Shown here piece after piece: positions 45,950-55,102 of a stretch of 64,000 bases of DNA. The stretch is from HK-STAS-PATE-42 sp964461505 (GTDB lineage: Bacteria; Patescibacteriota; Saccharimonadia; Saccharimonadales; HK-STAS-PATE-42), in NCBI GenBank assembly GCA_964461505.1, contig CAYWUW010000002.1:1-64000 (forward strand). Reading direction: 5' to 3'. Position 1 is the first letter of the stretch, and each line of letters starts with the position of its first letter. Below the pieces are notes generated by a model, which worked only from the letters and a program-made list of their open reading frames with translations, searched no databases and had not been told where the DNA came from. The translations under genes were made by a program, and so were the position numbers.

Positions 45950-46579
45950 TCAGAAATCGGCGTCGGAATCGGAATTAAGCTTAGCAAGCGCGGTTTTGAT
46001 CTGAGAATATTGAAAGCCTTTAGAGGCAAGATAGGCGATAAACTTAGGCTCATCAGAGTATTTGCCTTGCTTTTTGAGAATTAGATTTTGGAGCGAGGCA
46101 AGTTCATCTTGAGGTGTGAATTCTTGCTTAAGACTTTGAGAGATGATTTGCGAATTGATGCCTTTTTGGGCGAGTTCTGCCTTAAGTTTAAGAGTAGAAA
46201 TTGGCTTAGAGTTTTTGCGCGAATTAATCCACCAATTGGCAAAGTTTGCATCATTAAGGTAATTTTCTGATTTAAGCTTAGTAATTAACTGATCGATTTG
46301 TTCGGGTTCTAGTTTTTTAAACCGGAGTTTATCTTTTAACTCTTTTTCGGATCTCGGCCGAGCATAAATTAAGTTTAGTAGGCGAAGATATTGGTTAGTG
46401 AAGTTAGAAAGTTTTTTGAAGGTGGAGATTTGCTGGGGAGTTAGAGTGGAATTAAGGCGGAGTTCTTGGTGTTTGGAAAGTTGAGCTAGTGTTAGAGAAA
46501 AAGCGTATCTGTCATCTATAAAAATAGAGGCTTTGTTTGGGTTTTTGATTTGCGTTTTAATGTTGGTGATTGTGGGCAT
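45950..46579 (-). CDS. recX: regulatory protein RecX
   Basis: RecX controls RecA filament activity. The 209-residue helical-repeat protein shows LLNLIYARPRSEKELKDKLR, LKSENYLNDANFANWWINSR and ELAQKGINSQIISQSL, the three-helix repeats of the family. recA is not in the window. It lies 30 nt downstream of lepA, and its start is at ATG 46579. Confidence 0.92.
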   Translation of the reverse strand: MPTITNIKTQIKNPNKASIFIDDRYAFSLTLAQLSKHQELRLNSTLTPQQISTFKKLSNFTNQYLRLLNLIYARPRSEKELKDKLRFKKLEPEQIDQLITKLKSENYLNDANFANWWINSRKNSKPISTLKLKAELAQKGINSQIISQSLKQEFTPQDELASLQNLILKKQGKYSDEPKFIAYLASKGFQYSQIKTALAKLNSDSDADF

Positions 46580-46609
46580 AGAAAAATAAGGAAGAATGCT
46601 TTTTTAAGC

Positions 46610-48394
46610 TTAGTCTTTTTTGAGTAGAACTGCGAAGGTATCGTTTGGAATTTCGACTTTTCCAAACTTCTTCATGCGTTCTTTTCCTTTGGCTTGTTTT
46701 TGTAGGAGTTTTTTCTTTCTAGAAACGTCACCTCCGTAAAGATGGCCTGTTACATTTTTACGCATGGCTGAAAGATCTTCTCGAGCAATAAATTTGCCGC
46801 CAATTCCGGCTTGTAAAGAAACTTTGAACATCTGACGTGGAATAATTTCTTTAAGCTTAGCAACAACCTCCCGGCCAACACGCTCGGCGCTACTTCTGTG
46901 CACAATTAAGGCTATAGCATCTACTTTTTCGGTGGCGACATAAAAATCTACACGAACTAAATCTTCTTGCTGGTAGCCATCAAGTTCGTAGTTTAAGCTT
47001 CCGTAACCGCTGGTAACGCTTTTTAGTTGATCGTAGAAATCTGTTAGAAGGGTGGCGAGCGGAGCTCTAAAATGGACGATGGTTAGATTCTCGTCAACAT
47101 ATTCCATACTTCCTTGAATTCCGCGAATTCTTAAAATTAAATCGATCAATCCGCCCAAATAGGTTTTTGGGCAAAGAACTTCTGCCTTAACCCAAGGTTC
47201 TTCAATAACTTCGATGCGCTGTGGTTCTGGCAGATCTGCCGCTGATTTAACCTCTAGCATTTCACCATTGGTTAACAGAACTTTATAATCTGTTCCGGGG
47301 TTTGTGATAATTACATTTAGATCGTATTCCCGCTCTAATCTTTCTTTAATAATTTCTAAATGGAGAAGGCCCAAAAAGCCAACGCGAAATCCAAAACCCA
47401 GAACTTGGCTATTTTCGGGTGTAAACTTTAGAGCTGCATCGCTTAAGCTTAATTTTTCGAGAGCTTCTTTAAGCTGCGGATAATATTCGTTGCTTGGTGG
47501 AAATATTCCGGCATATACAAAGGTGACGACCTCTTGGTAACCGCTTAAAAGATCTTTTGCTGGGCTCTTTTTTAGAGTTATTGTGTCGCCAACTCTTGCC
47601 TCGCTCGTGCTTTTAAGATTAGTTACGATGTAGCCGATTTCGCCAGTTTGTAAGCTCTTTTTTTTGTTAAAACTAGGATTTAAAAAACCGACTTCTAGGG
47701 CGATTCCTTCGCCACCGCTGGCCATCATTTTGATTTCGCTATTAAGCTTAATTTCTCCATCAAAAACTCTAACATACAAAATTACGCCGCGATAATCATC
47801 ATAATAGCTATCAAAAATTAGAGCTCGCGTCTCGCTTATCTCGCTGCTTCTTGGAGCCGGAATTCGAGCGATCACCTGATTTAAAACTTCTTCTACGCCT
47901 TCTCCTGTTTTTGCGGAAGTTAACAGAATTTCTTCTTTTTTGCAGCCAATAAGCTTAATTATTTCTTCACTGACTCTTTCAACATCGGCTGCTGGTAAAT
48001 CGATTTTGTTTAGAACTGGAATTATCGTAAGTTCGGCCTCCATTGCTAAATATAGATTAGCTAGAGTTTGCGCCTGAATGCCCTGAGTGGAATCAACAAC
48101 CAGCAAGGCTCCTTCGCAGGCTGCTAAGCTGCGGCTTACTTCGTAACTAAAATCAACGTGCCCTGGAGTATCAATTAAGTTTAGTTCGTATTGCTTATCA
48201 TCAAACTTCCACTGCATTTGAACTGGCGCCAACTTAATGGTGATTCCTTTTTCACGTTCTAGATCCATCTTATCTAAAAGCTGGGCCTTCATTTCACGCT
48301 TTTGCACCGTGCCGGTGATTTCTAGCATTCTATCTGCCAGAGTGCTCTTGCCATGATCGATATGGGCAATGATACAAAAGTTTCTAATTTCCAT
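46610..48394 (-). CDS. lepA: elongation factor 4 (LepA)
   Basis: EF4 is a ribosome-bound GTPase acting in initiation and elongation quality control. The 594-residue length is standard. Visible are G1 AHIDHGKSTLADRM, G3 DTPGHVDFSYEV, G4 NKIDLPAADV, and the EF4-specific C-terminal domain with RMKKFGKVEIPN. Residues around QALTLANLYLA-like LDSTQGIQAQTLANLYLA identify LepA rather than EF-G. The ATG follows a TTAAGCTTA motif with no clear Shine-Dalgarno sequence. Confidence 0.97.
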   Translation of the reverse strand: MEIRNFCIIAHIDHGKSTLADRMLEITGTVQKREMKAQLLDKMDLEREKGITIKLAPVQMQWKFDDKQYELNLIDTPGHVDFSYEVSRSLAACEGALLVVDSTQGIQAQTLANLYLAMEAELTIIPVLNKIDLPAADVERVSEEIIKLIGCKKEEILLTSAKTGEGVEEVLNQVIARIPAPRSSEISETRALIFDSYYDDYRGVILYVRVFDGEIKLNSEIKMMASGGEGIALEVGFLNPSFNKKKSLQTGEIGYIVTNLKSTSEARVGDTITLKKSPAKDLLSGYQEVVTFVYAGIFPPSNEYYPQLKEALEKLSLSDAALKFTPENSQVLGFGFRVGFLGLLHLEIIKERLEREYDLNVIITNPGTDYKVLLTNGEMLEVKSAADLPEPQRIEVIEEPWVKAEVLCPKTYLGGLIDLILRIRGIQGSMEYVDENLTIVHFRAPLATLLTDFYDQLKSVTSGYGSLNYELDGYQQEDLVRVDFYVATEKVDAIALIVHRSSAERVGREVVAKLKEIIPRQMFKVSLQAGIGGKFIAREDLSAMRKNVTGHLYGGDVSRKKKLLQKQAKGKERMKKFGKVEIPNDTFAVLLKKD

Positions 48395-48573
48395 TAAGCT
48401 TAAATTTTCAATTTTAGACCCTTCGGGCTGAATCTGGGGCTGCGATTACTATGTAACATTTGATTATATCACCGCTGTATACTGAGAACTCCAACTCCCT
48501 GGTTGATTGGGCAGAGAAATCTGCATTTAGAACTTTAAATCTTAAGTTTAGAGTTAAGAGTGTGGGAACCGCT

Positions 48574-50166
48574 CTACTGAACGATAACTGGTTTTTTGGC
48601 GAGTTTGAGGGCTTTTTCTACAAATGGCCGGATTTCGTTAAGCTTAGCAATGTAGCTTAAAACTACATAAAAACTTCCGCTAACAATGCAGATGGTTAAG
48701 AACTTTGGAATTAGCGGAAAAAAGCCTTGATCTGAGGCGCTAACTGGCAGAAGATTGACCATAATGTAGGTTAAGAACCCTGTGGCTCCACCAATTGCTA
48801 GAATTTTTGTAAGCGGTTCAAATAGATCTTTGCCAAATAGACCTTTATCCATTTTTTTATGCAGGAATGCACCCAAGACTATAACTTCAAAGCTCCCGGT
48901 TATTGCAGCGGCCATCGCCAAGCCAGTTAAGCCATATCTATCTGGCCTAGAAAGCCAGAACATCAAAATTACATTCACAATCATTGTGGCAATAGAGATT
49001 TTTAATGGCGTTTTGGTATCTTGCTGGGCGTAAAAAGCTCTGGCTAAGATGTGGTAAAGAACTTTAAAGATGACCAGCGAAGCCAGAATTCCTAAAATTG
49101 AGGCGACAATTGGTTCTCCGCGGCTGGCCAGAATTCTTGCTAAATACCCACGGCAGAAAAAGGTTAGAATTGCTGCTGGAACTGCCAACCAAAACATAAT
49201 TCGAATTGTTTGTTGCAGCTCTTTTTTAAAAAGATCTGGCCGACCCTGCCCTAAACGTTCACTCATTTTTGGGAAAGCAGCGGTTGAAATGGCCATCCCG
49301 ACAAGAGCAACTGGAACATTAAATAATTGTGAGGCGGCTCCATAAGCGGCGATAGAACCAATGGCCAGATGCGAGGCGCGGTTAAGTTCTATTAAGTTGG
49401 TAAGATAATCAATTCCCTGATCGAGCCCACGGATTGGCGCAGTTTTAAGAATTGATCTAAAGCCAAGATTCTTCCAGAAGATTTTTGGTGAATAGATTAG
49501 ACCTTGCCCGCGAATTCCTAAAGCCACAATAATTAGCTGAGCAATTGCCCCAATTACTACCCCATAAGCTACACCCATAATTCCAAGCCTTGGAGCCAGA
49601 ACTAAGGTTCCAAAAATTATTCCGATGCTATAAACGCTTGGCGCAATGGCATAGAATAAGAATCTTCCTTTAGCCTGCTGAACAGATGTTAAAACACTGC
49701 TAATTCCAAACAGAATTGGGTTAATTGCAAAAATTCTCATCATGCTAACGGCTAAGAACTGTGTGTCAGGATCTAGCCCCGGAGCGATAACGTTTCTTAA
49801 AATTGGGCCGGCAAAAATCAGCACAAAAATTCCAACCACAATAGAAACAAGAGAAATTAAGTTTAGTAAACTGCTGGTAACCTCCCAAGCGCTCTTTTTG
49901 TTTCCGGCATGATATCGATGGCTAAAAACGGGGATAAAGCTAACGCTGAGTGTTCCGGCAATGAGCATGAAGTACATAAAATCTGGCAGAGCGAACGCTG
50001 CTTTATAGGCATCGGTTTGAATGCTGAATCCAAAGTTTGCTAGAATTAGCCTTTCTCTTAAAAGCCCGAGTAAGTTTCCAAATAGTGCAGAACCTGCCAA
50101 CAGAGCTGCCGCCCAGCCGACGTTAATTCTGCCGCTTGCCTTTTTTACAATTCTTTTAACCGCCAT
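48574..50166 (-). CDS. murJ: lipid II flippase MurJ (MviN family)
   Basis: MurJ moves lipid II across the membrane for peptidoglycan synthesis. The 530-residue protein has about 14 hydrophobic segments, the family region NLLGLLRERLILANFGFSIQ followed by TDAYKAAFALPDF near the start, and YGAASQLFNVPVALVGMAIS and AFPKMSERLGQ in the middle. Together with murB and mltG it shows a working peptidoglycan pathway. Confidence 0.95.
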   Translation of the reverse strand: MAVKRIVKKASGRINVGWAAALLAGSALFGNLLGLLRERLILANFGFSIQTDAYKAAFALPDFMYFMLIAGTLSVSFIPVFSHRYHAGNKKSAWEVTSSLLNLISLVSIVVGIFVLIFAGPILRNVIAPGLDPDTQFLAVSMMRIFAINPILFGISSVLTSVQQAKGRFLFYAIAPSVYSIGIIFGTLVLAPRLGIMGVAYGVVIGAIAQLIIVALGIRGQGLIYSPKIFWKNLGFRSILKTAPIRGLDQGIDYLTNLIELNRASHLAIGSIAAYGAASQLFNVPVALVGMAISTAAFPKMSERLGQGRPDLFKKELQQTIRIMFWLAVPAAILTFFCRGYLARILASRGEPIVASILGILASLVIFKVLYHILARAFYAQQDTKTPLKISIATMIVNVILMFWLSRPDRYGLTGLAMAAAITGSFEVIVLGAFLHKKMDKGLFGKDLFEPLTKILAIGGATGFLTYIMVNLLPVSASDQGFFPLIPKFLTICIVSGSFYVVLSYIAKLNEIRPFVEKALKLAKKPVIVQ

Positions 50167-50227
50167 TTATTCTCTAAGCTTAAGTTTCTAGCCAGAATCT
50201 TAAGTTTAAATTATAGCAGAGCCGAGC

Positions 50228-50812
50228 CTAATCAACTTTTTCGATAATCTTGTCGATCAATCCGTATTCTTTGGCATCTTCGGCATTCATCCAGTAATCT
50301 CTATCGGCATCTTTTTCAACTTGTTCTTTGCTTTTTCCGGTAGAATCGGAAAGCATTTTATAGAGCTTGTTCTGCATCTTGATAATGTGCTCGGCTGCAA
50401 TAACCATGTTGCTAGCTTGGCCCTGAACTCCGCTAGAAGCTTGGTGAATCATAATTTCGCTACTCGGCAAACTGAACCTTTTGCCTTTAGCACCCTGAGA
50501 AAGGATTACGGCTCCCATGCTTGCGGCCATGCCAATGCAAATGGTGTGTACCTCTGGTTTAATAAAGTGCATTGTATCAATAATTGCTAGACCGTCAGAG
50601 ATGCTTCCTCCGGGTGAATTGATGTACATGTAAATTGGCTTTTTGCTATCTTCTGCTTGCAAAAAAAGGAGCTGCGCAATAACTAGATTGGCGGTATCTT
50701 GATTAATTTCTGGAACGAAGATAATACGGTCGCGGAGCAAACGTGAATAGATATCAAAAGCTCGTTCGCCTTGATGGGTTGGTTCAATAACAGTAGGAAT
50801 TAAATATGACAT
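50228..50812 (-). CDS. clpP: ATP-dependent Clp protease proteolytic subunit
   Basis: ClpP forms the tetradecameric protease chamber. With the ATG at 50812-50810 (MSYLIPTVIEPTHQGER) the product is 194 residues, the standard length; a longer frame adds only eight residues. The catalytic triad is Ser98 (MAASMG), His123 (EIMIHQASSG) and Asp172 (DRDYWM). It lies in the same direction as tig, separated by four small membrane-protein genes. Confidence 0.97.
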   Translation of the reverse strand: MSYLIPTVIEPTHQGERAFDIYSRLLRDRIIFVPEINQDTANLVIAQLLFLQAEDSKKPIYMYINSPGGSISDGLAIIDTMHFIKPEVHTICIGMAASMGAVILSQGAKGKRFSLPSSEIMIHQASSGVQGQASNMVIAAEHIIKMQNKLYKMLSDSTGKSKEQVEKDADRDYWMNAEDAKEYGLIDKIIEKVD

Positions 50813-50869
50813 ATAACTTTTGAAGATAAAACTCAACCTTCTTTACTGTTATTCTAGCACTCTCTAAGC

Positions 50870-51148
50870 TTAAATGCTAATTCTAGAAATTACTTCTTCA
50901 TCTTCACCCGCCAAATCGTACCATTTTTTTACGGCTAGACCTAGCCCTGCAACCAGGGTAGCTCCAGCAACTCTTTTTGGGTGCTGTCTGTTGAGTAGAG
51001 CATATCCAGCTCCAGCTGCTAAGCCAGCGATAGCCAGTGTAGTAGCAAAAGTCCTTTTAACCTCCTCGGGGCTTCTATGTGGCATTTGGTTCAACGCCAA
51101 AGCTCCATTTGCTTCTCCTAATGTAGATCCTCCGCCTGGTTGTGCCAT
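50870..51148 (-). CDS. small Ala/Gly-rich membrane protein 4 of 4, unknown
   Basis: The 92-residue product has two hydrophobic stretches, about residues 32-51 (ATTLAIAGLAAGAGYALL) and 60-75, and an acidic C-terminal tail (GEDEEVISRI). A GAAAGGGAAG ribosome site precedes the ATG. It is 58 nt from clpP and 41 nt from the previous member. I do not recognise a family. Confidence 0.65.
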   Translation of the reverse strand: MAQPGGGSTLGEANGALALNQMPHRSPEEVKRTFATTLAIAGLAAGAGYALLNRQHPKRVAGATLVAGLGLAVKKWYDLAGEDEEVISRISI

Positions 51149-51188
51149 AGTCTTCCCTTTCTTTTTGAATCTTTTAAACTCTTAGGCT

Positions 51189-51566
51189 TTAAGCAGCTCT
51201 TTCTGCTATTTGAGTAGCTCTTTCGGCCAGATTTCCAGCTTCTTGCGCTTGAGAACCAATGGTATTTGAATCTCTAACCACCAGCGCTAAGTTTGTGGCG
51301 ATAACTGCACCCAACACTCCAGAGGCTACCCTAAGTGTAGCCGGAACCCTTGGTGTCAGAGCGGTCGCCGCTAGCGGAACAAGCAACGCTGAGTGTCCGA
51401 CAGCAGCCTCACCGGTCTCAGATTTAAGCGCATCACCAAGCTTCTTCCCTGCCCAGCTAACGGCATCAAATGCCAAAGCAGCAGCTCCTCCCGCTACGAT
51501 TTCTACCATAGCGGCGGCGGTAGCAACATTTGTTAGCTCACCATCATTTCTTCTAGTTATGCTCAT
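51189..51566 (-). CDS. small Ala-rich membrane protein 3 of 4, unknown
   Basis: The 125-residue product has hydrophobic segments around residues 15-40, 61-75 and 80-98 (LRVASGVLGAVIATNLALVV), and ends in a charged amphipathic stretch (AGNLAERATQIAERAA). AAAGGAG lies 8 nt before the ATG, so it is well supported as a gene. No family recognised. Confidence 0.68.
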   Translation of the reverse strand: MSITRRNDGELTNVATAAAMVEIVAGGAAALAFDAVSWAGKKLGDALKSETGEAAVGHSALLVPLAATALTPRVPATLRVASGVLGAVIATNLALVVRDSNTIGSQAQEAGNLAERATQIAERAA

Positions 51567-51597
51567 AATTTACTCCTTTAAATATTTTTACTTAAAC

Positions 51598-52110
51598 TTA
51601 ATGACCCGTGGCCATTAAGTTATTATTAAATTCTTCTGCTGCTTCCGCTGCAACCGTAGCGGCCGCCATCGTTCCTGCTGCGGTTGCTCCAGCTACGCAG
51701 GCTACTTTTGATACAGCCGAATCTGTTATCATAGCGGCTAAGCTTAGTACACTAGCCGCCATAGCGTAGTGTTCGGGACCCGCCGGCTCCCTTAAGCAAC
51801 CTCTTGTGCCAATAGTTTCTTCAGCGATCTCCATTTTAGTGGTTTCTTTAAACAGCAAGCCTGCGCAAGCTGCGGTAGCATAAGAAGCCAGATTTCCTCT
51901 ACGTCCGGCTCTTAAACTTAGGGCTACTGTGGCGACCATAGTGTTTAGTTTTGTCAGCTGAGAGGGAAGTCTCTTCAGAGCTAACACACCTACAAGCATT
52001 GATACTCTGTCTTGAACTCCGCAAAGCCCACTAGATCTATAGGTCTCCGCAAAAGTTGGTGATGTAGGGCCTCCAGGTGGTCTTGCTGTATAAATAGGCT
52101 TAAGTCTCAT
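51598..52110 (-). CDS. small Ala-rich membrane protein 2 of 4, unknown
   Basis: The 170-residue product has a polar, Pro-rich start (TARPPGGPTSPTF), several short hydrophobic segments (VALSLRA, ASYATAACAGLLF), and a long C-terminal hydrophobic region (AMAASVLSLAAMITDSAVSK, then VACVAGATAAGTMAAATVA). Five cysteines are present. No clear ribosome-binding site precedes it. No family recognised. Confidence 0.6.
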   Translation of the reverse strand: MRLKPIYTARPPGGPTSPTFAETYRSSGLCGVQDRVSMLVGVLALKRLPSQLTKLNTMVATVALSLRAGRRGNLASYATAACAGLLFKETTKMEIAEETIGTRGCLREPAGPEHYAMAASVLSLAAMITDSAVSKVACVAGATAAGTMAAATVAAEAAEEFNNNLMATGH

Positions 52111-52194
52111 CTTAGGTTTATTTTTACTTAATTCTAGAGCACAAATCTAGATTGGTTAATTTTGGGCAATATTGCCATTTTCTTAAGCTTAAGG

Positions 52195-52428
52195 CTAAAC
52201 TTCTTCTACTTCAATTAACGCTGAGCCTAGCGTACATATGGCAGATAACACTCCACTACCTACAGCGGCAGGAAGGGCTAGTGCTCTGACCACAACTGGT
52301 AGGTCGCGGTTAAGCGCAGTTTTTACTAATAGCGCAGATGTTATCCCGAACCCAGCTCCCCAAACATAGCCAAGTGTCTTCTCTTCTTGCGATAGTTGAT
52401 CCCAAGGCTCCCTAATAACTGCTGCCAT
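52195..52428 (-). CDS. small membrane protein 1 of 4, unknown
   Basis: The 77-residue product starts MAAVIREPWDQLSQEEKTLG and has two hydrophobic segments (GYVWGAGFGITSALLVKT and ALALPAAVGSGVLSAICTL). A strong AAGGAG lies 8 nt before the ATG. It follows tig by 17 nt, so it probably shares the tig transcript. No family recognised. Confidence 0.68.
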   Translation of the reverse strand: MAAVIREPWDQLSQEEKTLGYVWGAGFGITSALLVKTALNRDLPVVVRALALPAAVGSGVLSAICTLGSALIEVEEV

Positions 52429-52445
52429 AGTTTTAATGCTCCTTC

Positions 52446-53735
52446 TTAAGTTGATTTGCTTAGCAAAAAGTCTAGTACTTTATCGGCAAGAAGTCTACCT
52501 TCAATGCGCGCTTGTTCGCTAGAACTCATAATCTGCCTTTTGGCATCGGGGTGATTATACTGTTGTAATAAAGCCGACGTATAAGCCTGGAGTTCACCTT
52601 GGCTAACTTTGAGATCTTCTTTTTCGGCGAGAGCTCTTAAGCTTAAGCTAATTTTAATTTGTTCTTCTGCTTGCGGCTTGGCCTCTTTTGCAATTAAATC
52701 GGCCTGATCTTTAAAGCCAGATTCCTTTAGCCAATCTTCCCATTTTTGGCCGCGTTGTTCTGCCTGAGTTTTGGCGTTGTTAATTCCGACTTCAATGTTT
52801 TCTTCAACTAGAATATATGGAATTTCCATTTTGCTTTCTTTGCCTAGTTTTTGGGCTAATTCATCTTTGGCTTTTTCTTTAGCTTCGCGTTCGCTGCGTT
52901 CTAAAATGCTGGCTTCAATATCTGCCTTTAAGCTTGCCAGATCTTTCAAACCGCTAACCTTTTTGGCAAATTCATCATCTAGTTTAGGCTTAACCATTTC
53001 TTCTATTTTATTAAGCTTAATTTTGAAAGTAACTTTTTTGTTTTGGAGATTTTTAGAATGATAATCTTTAGGAAAAGTAATTTTAAATTCTTTTTCGGTT
53101 CCGGCTTTTAGACCTTCGATTTCTTCTTCAAAGCCAGGGATAAAACTTCTAGAGCCTAAGATTAATGGATAATTATTGCTTTTGGCACCCGGAATTTTAG
53201 CGTTCTTATCATCTCTACCATCAAAATCTATCCAGACTTTGTCTCCGCTTTTAGCGGCACGTTGAACCTCTTTTGTTGCAGATGCGTTTTCGCGCAGTTG
53301 TTCTAGAGTTTGCTCAATATCCTCTTTTTTAACTTCAACCTTAAGCTTAAGTTTTGGCCACTTTGTGTAATCTGGCAAAATAACCTCTGGCTTAATGTTG
53401 CCGATAAACTCGATAAGCATTTTTTTGCCATCGACTAATTCTTTAATTTCTAATTTTGGAGTTCCAAGTAGATCTAGCCCAAATTCTTTTAGCATGGCAG
53501 CAAAAGCAAGATCTACAGAACTGCTTGCTAGCTGAGATTTAAGTTGATCTTCGCCGATTTTTTCTTCAATTAGCTTTTCTGGAGCGGTTCCGGCTCTAAA
53601 ACCAGGAACTTTAAGATCTTTGCCAAGTTCTTTTAAAACTTTACTTTTTTGCTTGGCTAGATCTTTCTCGTCTAGTTCAACTTCTGCTTTAAACTTAATT
53701 TTGTTGGTTTTATCGTAATTCAATGTAATCTTCAT
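52446..53735 (-). CDS. tig: trigger factor
   Basis: Trigger factor is the ribosome-bound chaperone that meets nascent chains. I place the start at ATG 53735-53733 (MKITLNYDKTNKIKF), since the longer frame to 53753 uses a GTG inside a promoter-like box. The 429-residue product has the ribosome-docking loop GFRAGTAPEKLIEE (about 40-53), the FKBP-type domain with GDKVWIDFDGR and SRSFIPGFEEEIEGLKAGTE, and the chaperone C-domain. A TAAAAT box lies 8 nt before the ATG, so the message is probably leaderless. L23, its docking site, is encoded at 16315. Confidence 0.95.
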   Translation of the reverse strand: MKITLNYDKTNKIKFKAEVELDEKDLAKQKSKVLKELGKDLKVPGFRAGTAPEKLIEEKIGEDQLKSQLASSSVDLAFAAMLKEFGLDLLGTPKLEIKELVDGKKMLIEFIGNIKPEVILPDYTKWPKLKLKVEVKKEDIEQTLEQLRENASATKEVQRAAKSGDKVWIDFDGRDDKNAKIPGAKSNNYPLILGSRSFIPGFEEEIEGLKAGTEKEFKITFPKDYHSKNLQNKKVTFKIKLNKIEEMVKPKLDDEFAKKVSGLKDLASLKADIEASILERSEREAKEKAKDELAQKLGKESKMEIPYILVEENIEVGINNAKTQAEQRGQKWEDWLKESGFKDQADLIAKEAKPQAEEQIKISLSLRALAEKEDLKVSQGELQAYTSALLQQYNHPDAKRQIMSSSEQARIEGRLLADKVLDFLLSKST

Positions 53736-54021
53736 ATTCTGTAATTTTAGCACAGTTAGAATCTAAGTTTGAACTGTTAAATTGCTTAAGTTTAGCTCTA
53801 TGGATATTAAAGATCTGAAAAAGTTAGTTTGACCACAAAAGGTAGATTTTAGTTGTTTTTAAGCTTAAGTTAGATAAGAATGGAAACTACAAAAACTTTA
53901 TTCTAGAAGATTTCTTGTTTAAAGAATTTTTTTAGATTATGTTTAAGATTTACGGTGAGGGTTTCTCTTTTGCAAAAAAAGTTTAATATAAAACTTAAAA
54001 AAGAGGGTAGAAAAAACGACA
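53736..54021. other. 286-bp divergent intergenic region
   Basis: Between leftward tig and the rightward secreted-protein gene. It contains two TTAAGCTTAA/TAAGTTTAG motifs and long T and A runs. The only frame (53903-54094) is antisense to the next gene and looks spurious. I see no RNA gene. Confidence 0.5.
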
Positions 54022-54684
54022 ATGCGTATTTTACGTAAAACTTTAATTTTAAGCTTAGCTTTTGGATTTTCACTACTAGCCTTAAGCTTAGCAACTGGTA
54101 GATCTGCGGCTGCAGAAGCGGAATCTACAGATAATTATGTCTATACGGCAAAATCTGGAGATAGTTATACAGAGCTGGCTCGTTCTAGCGTTATTAAATA
54201 TGATGAATCTAATAACGAAATTGAGTTGAATGCTGCCCAAGTTACTGCTGCAGAAACTTGGATTACGCAAGAGGCTGGCTCTCCGGCAATTAATGCTGGA
54301 GCAGAAGTTAGCGTTTCTAAAACTTCTGTAGAAAAATTTGCTAAGCAAGCTGCTGGGTTAGATGATAGCGCTAAGGCTCGTTGGCAAAAATATGCTGATG
54401 CATCTTCTATTACAACCGGCGAACTAAAAGATAAAGTTTTGCCAACCGTGGATGAAGATCAGGCTGCGGCAAACTCTACAGAACAGAATAAGACTGAGGG
54501 TGAATCTTCTACTACAGAAGAAAGTACTGATCAGACTAAGAGTTCTGATGAAAACAAAACGGAAGAAAATAAAGAAGGCAGTAACAAGAAATCTTCTAAG
54601 CGCTGGATTGTTGTGGCAATCGTAGTTTTGTTGGTTCTTGCTGCGCTAAGCTTAATTCGTTCATCTAACGCTAAAGACGAATAG
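54022..54684 (+). CDS. exported LysM-like protein with C-terminal membrane anchor
   Basis: The 220-residue protein has a signal segment (LILSLAFGFSLLALSLA), a folded domain of about 100 residues beginning DNYVYTAKSGDSYTELARSS, which resembles a LysM start, then an acidic Ser/Thr/Glu-rich stalk (about 145-190) and a C-terminal transmembrane helix (IVVAIVVLLVLAALSLI). It probably binds or spans the cell wall. A strong terminator follows at 54729. LysM assignment is tentative because the usual second half of the motif is stretched. Confidence 0.65.
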   Translation: MRILRKTLILSLAFGFSLLALSLATGRSAAAEAESTDNYVYTAKSGDSYTELARSSVIKYDESNNEIELNAAQVTAAETWITQEAGSPAINAGAEVSVSKTSVEKFAKQAAGLDDSAKARWQKYADASSITTGELKDKVLPTVDEDQAAANSTEQNKTEGESSTTEESTDQTKSSDENKTEENKEGSNKKSSKRWIVVAIVVLLVLAALSLIRSSNAKDE

Positions 54685-54728
54685 AATTTAGACGAGTAGA
54701 AGTTAGAGAAATTCTAAAACTAAAACTA

Positions 54729-54763
54729 AAAAACCTCTTCTTATGCTGGAAGAGGTTTTTTGC
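54729..54763 (+). terminator. terminator after the LysM-like gene
   Basis: AAAAACCTCTTC and GAAGAGGTTTTT form a 12-bp stem around TTATGCTG, followed by more T residues. The A run on the other side makes it potentially bidirectional. Confidence 0.9.
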
Positions 54764-54919
54764 TAAACTTAAGCCAGAGTATTTCTGTTAGTTTCTGTGG
54801 TAGATCTTTGCTCGAAACAAAGAGGAGAGATTGAGATTTAAATTTAGATCTAGACTTTTAAGCTTAATAAACTATGAGCTAGCAGATTGGGTGGCAGAAG
54901 AATGCGGGTGTTGAGGAGT

Positions 54920-54949
54920 TTGACTTATGCGAGTTTGTTGTGCTACAAT
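54920..54949 (+). promoter_or_regulatory. promoter of the DEAD-box helicase gene
   Basis: TTGACT (54920-54925) and TACAAT (54944-54949) are 18 nt apart. The start near 54957 gives a leader of about 146 nt, long for this window. The ACAATC/GATTGT hairpin at 54946-54960 overlaps the -10 box. Confidence 0.7.
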
Positions 54950-55102
54950 CAACGATTGTACTGATGTGCTAGGTTTATTCTAGCTATAGAAGTGAATCCT
55001 GATATTTTAAGTATTTTTGTAAAATCTGGTTTCGTTTCTAAAAAGAACAAAACTCAGTTTCAAAAAAATATTAAACTTAAAATAATAAGGATTCACTTTT
55101 TC

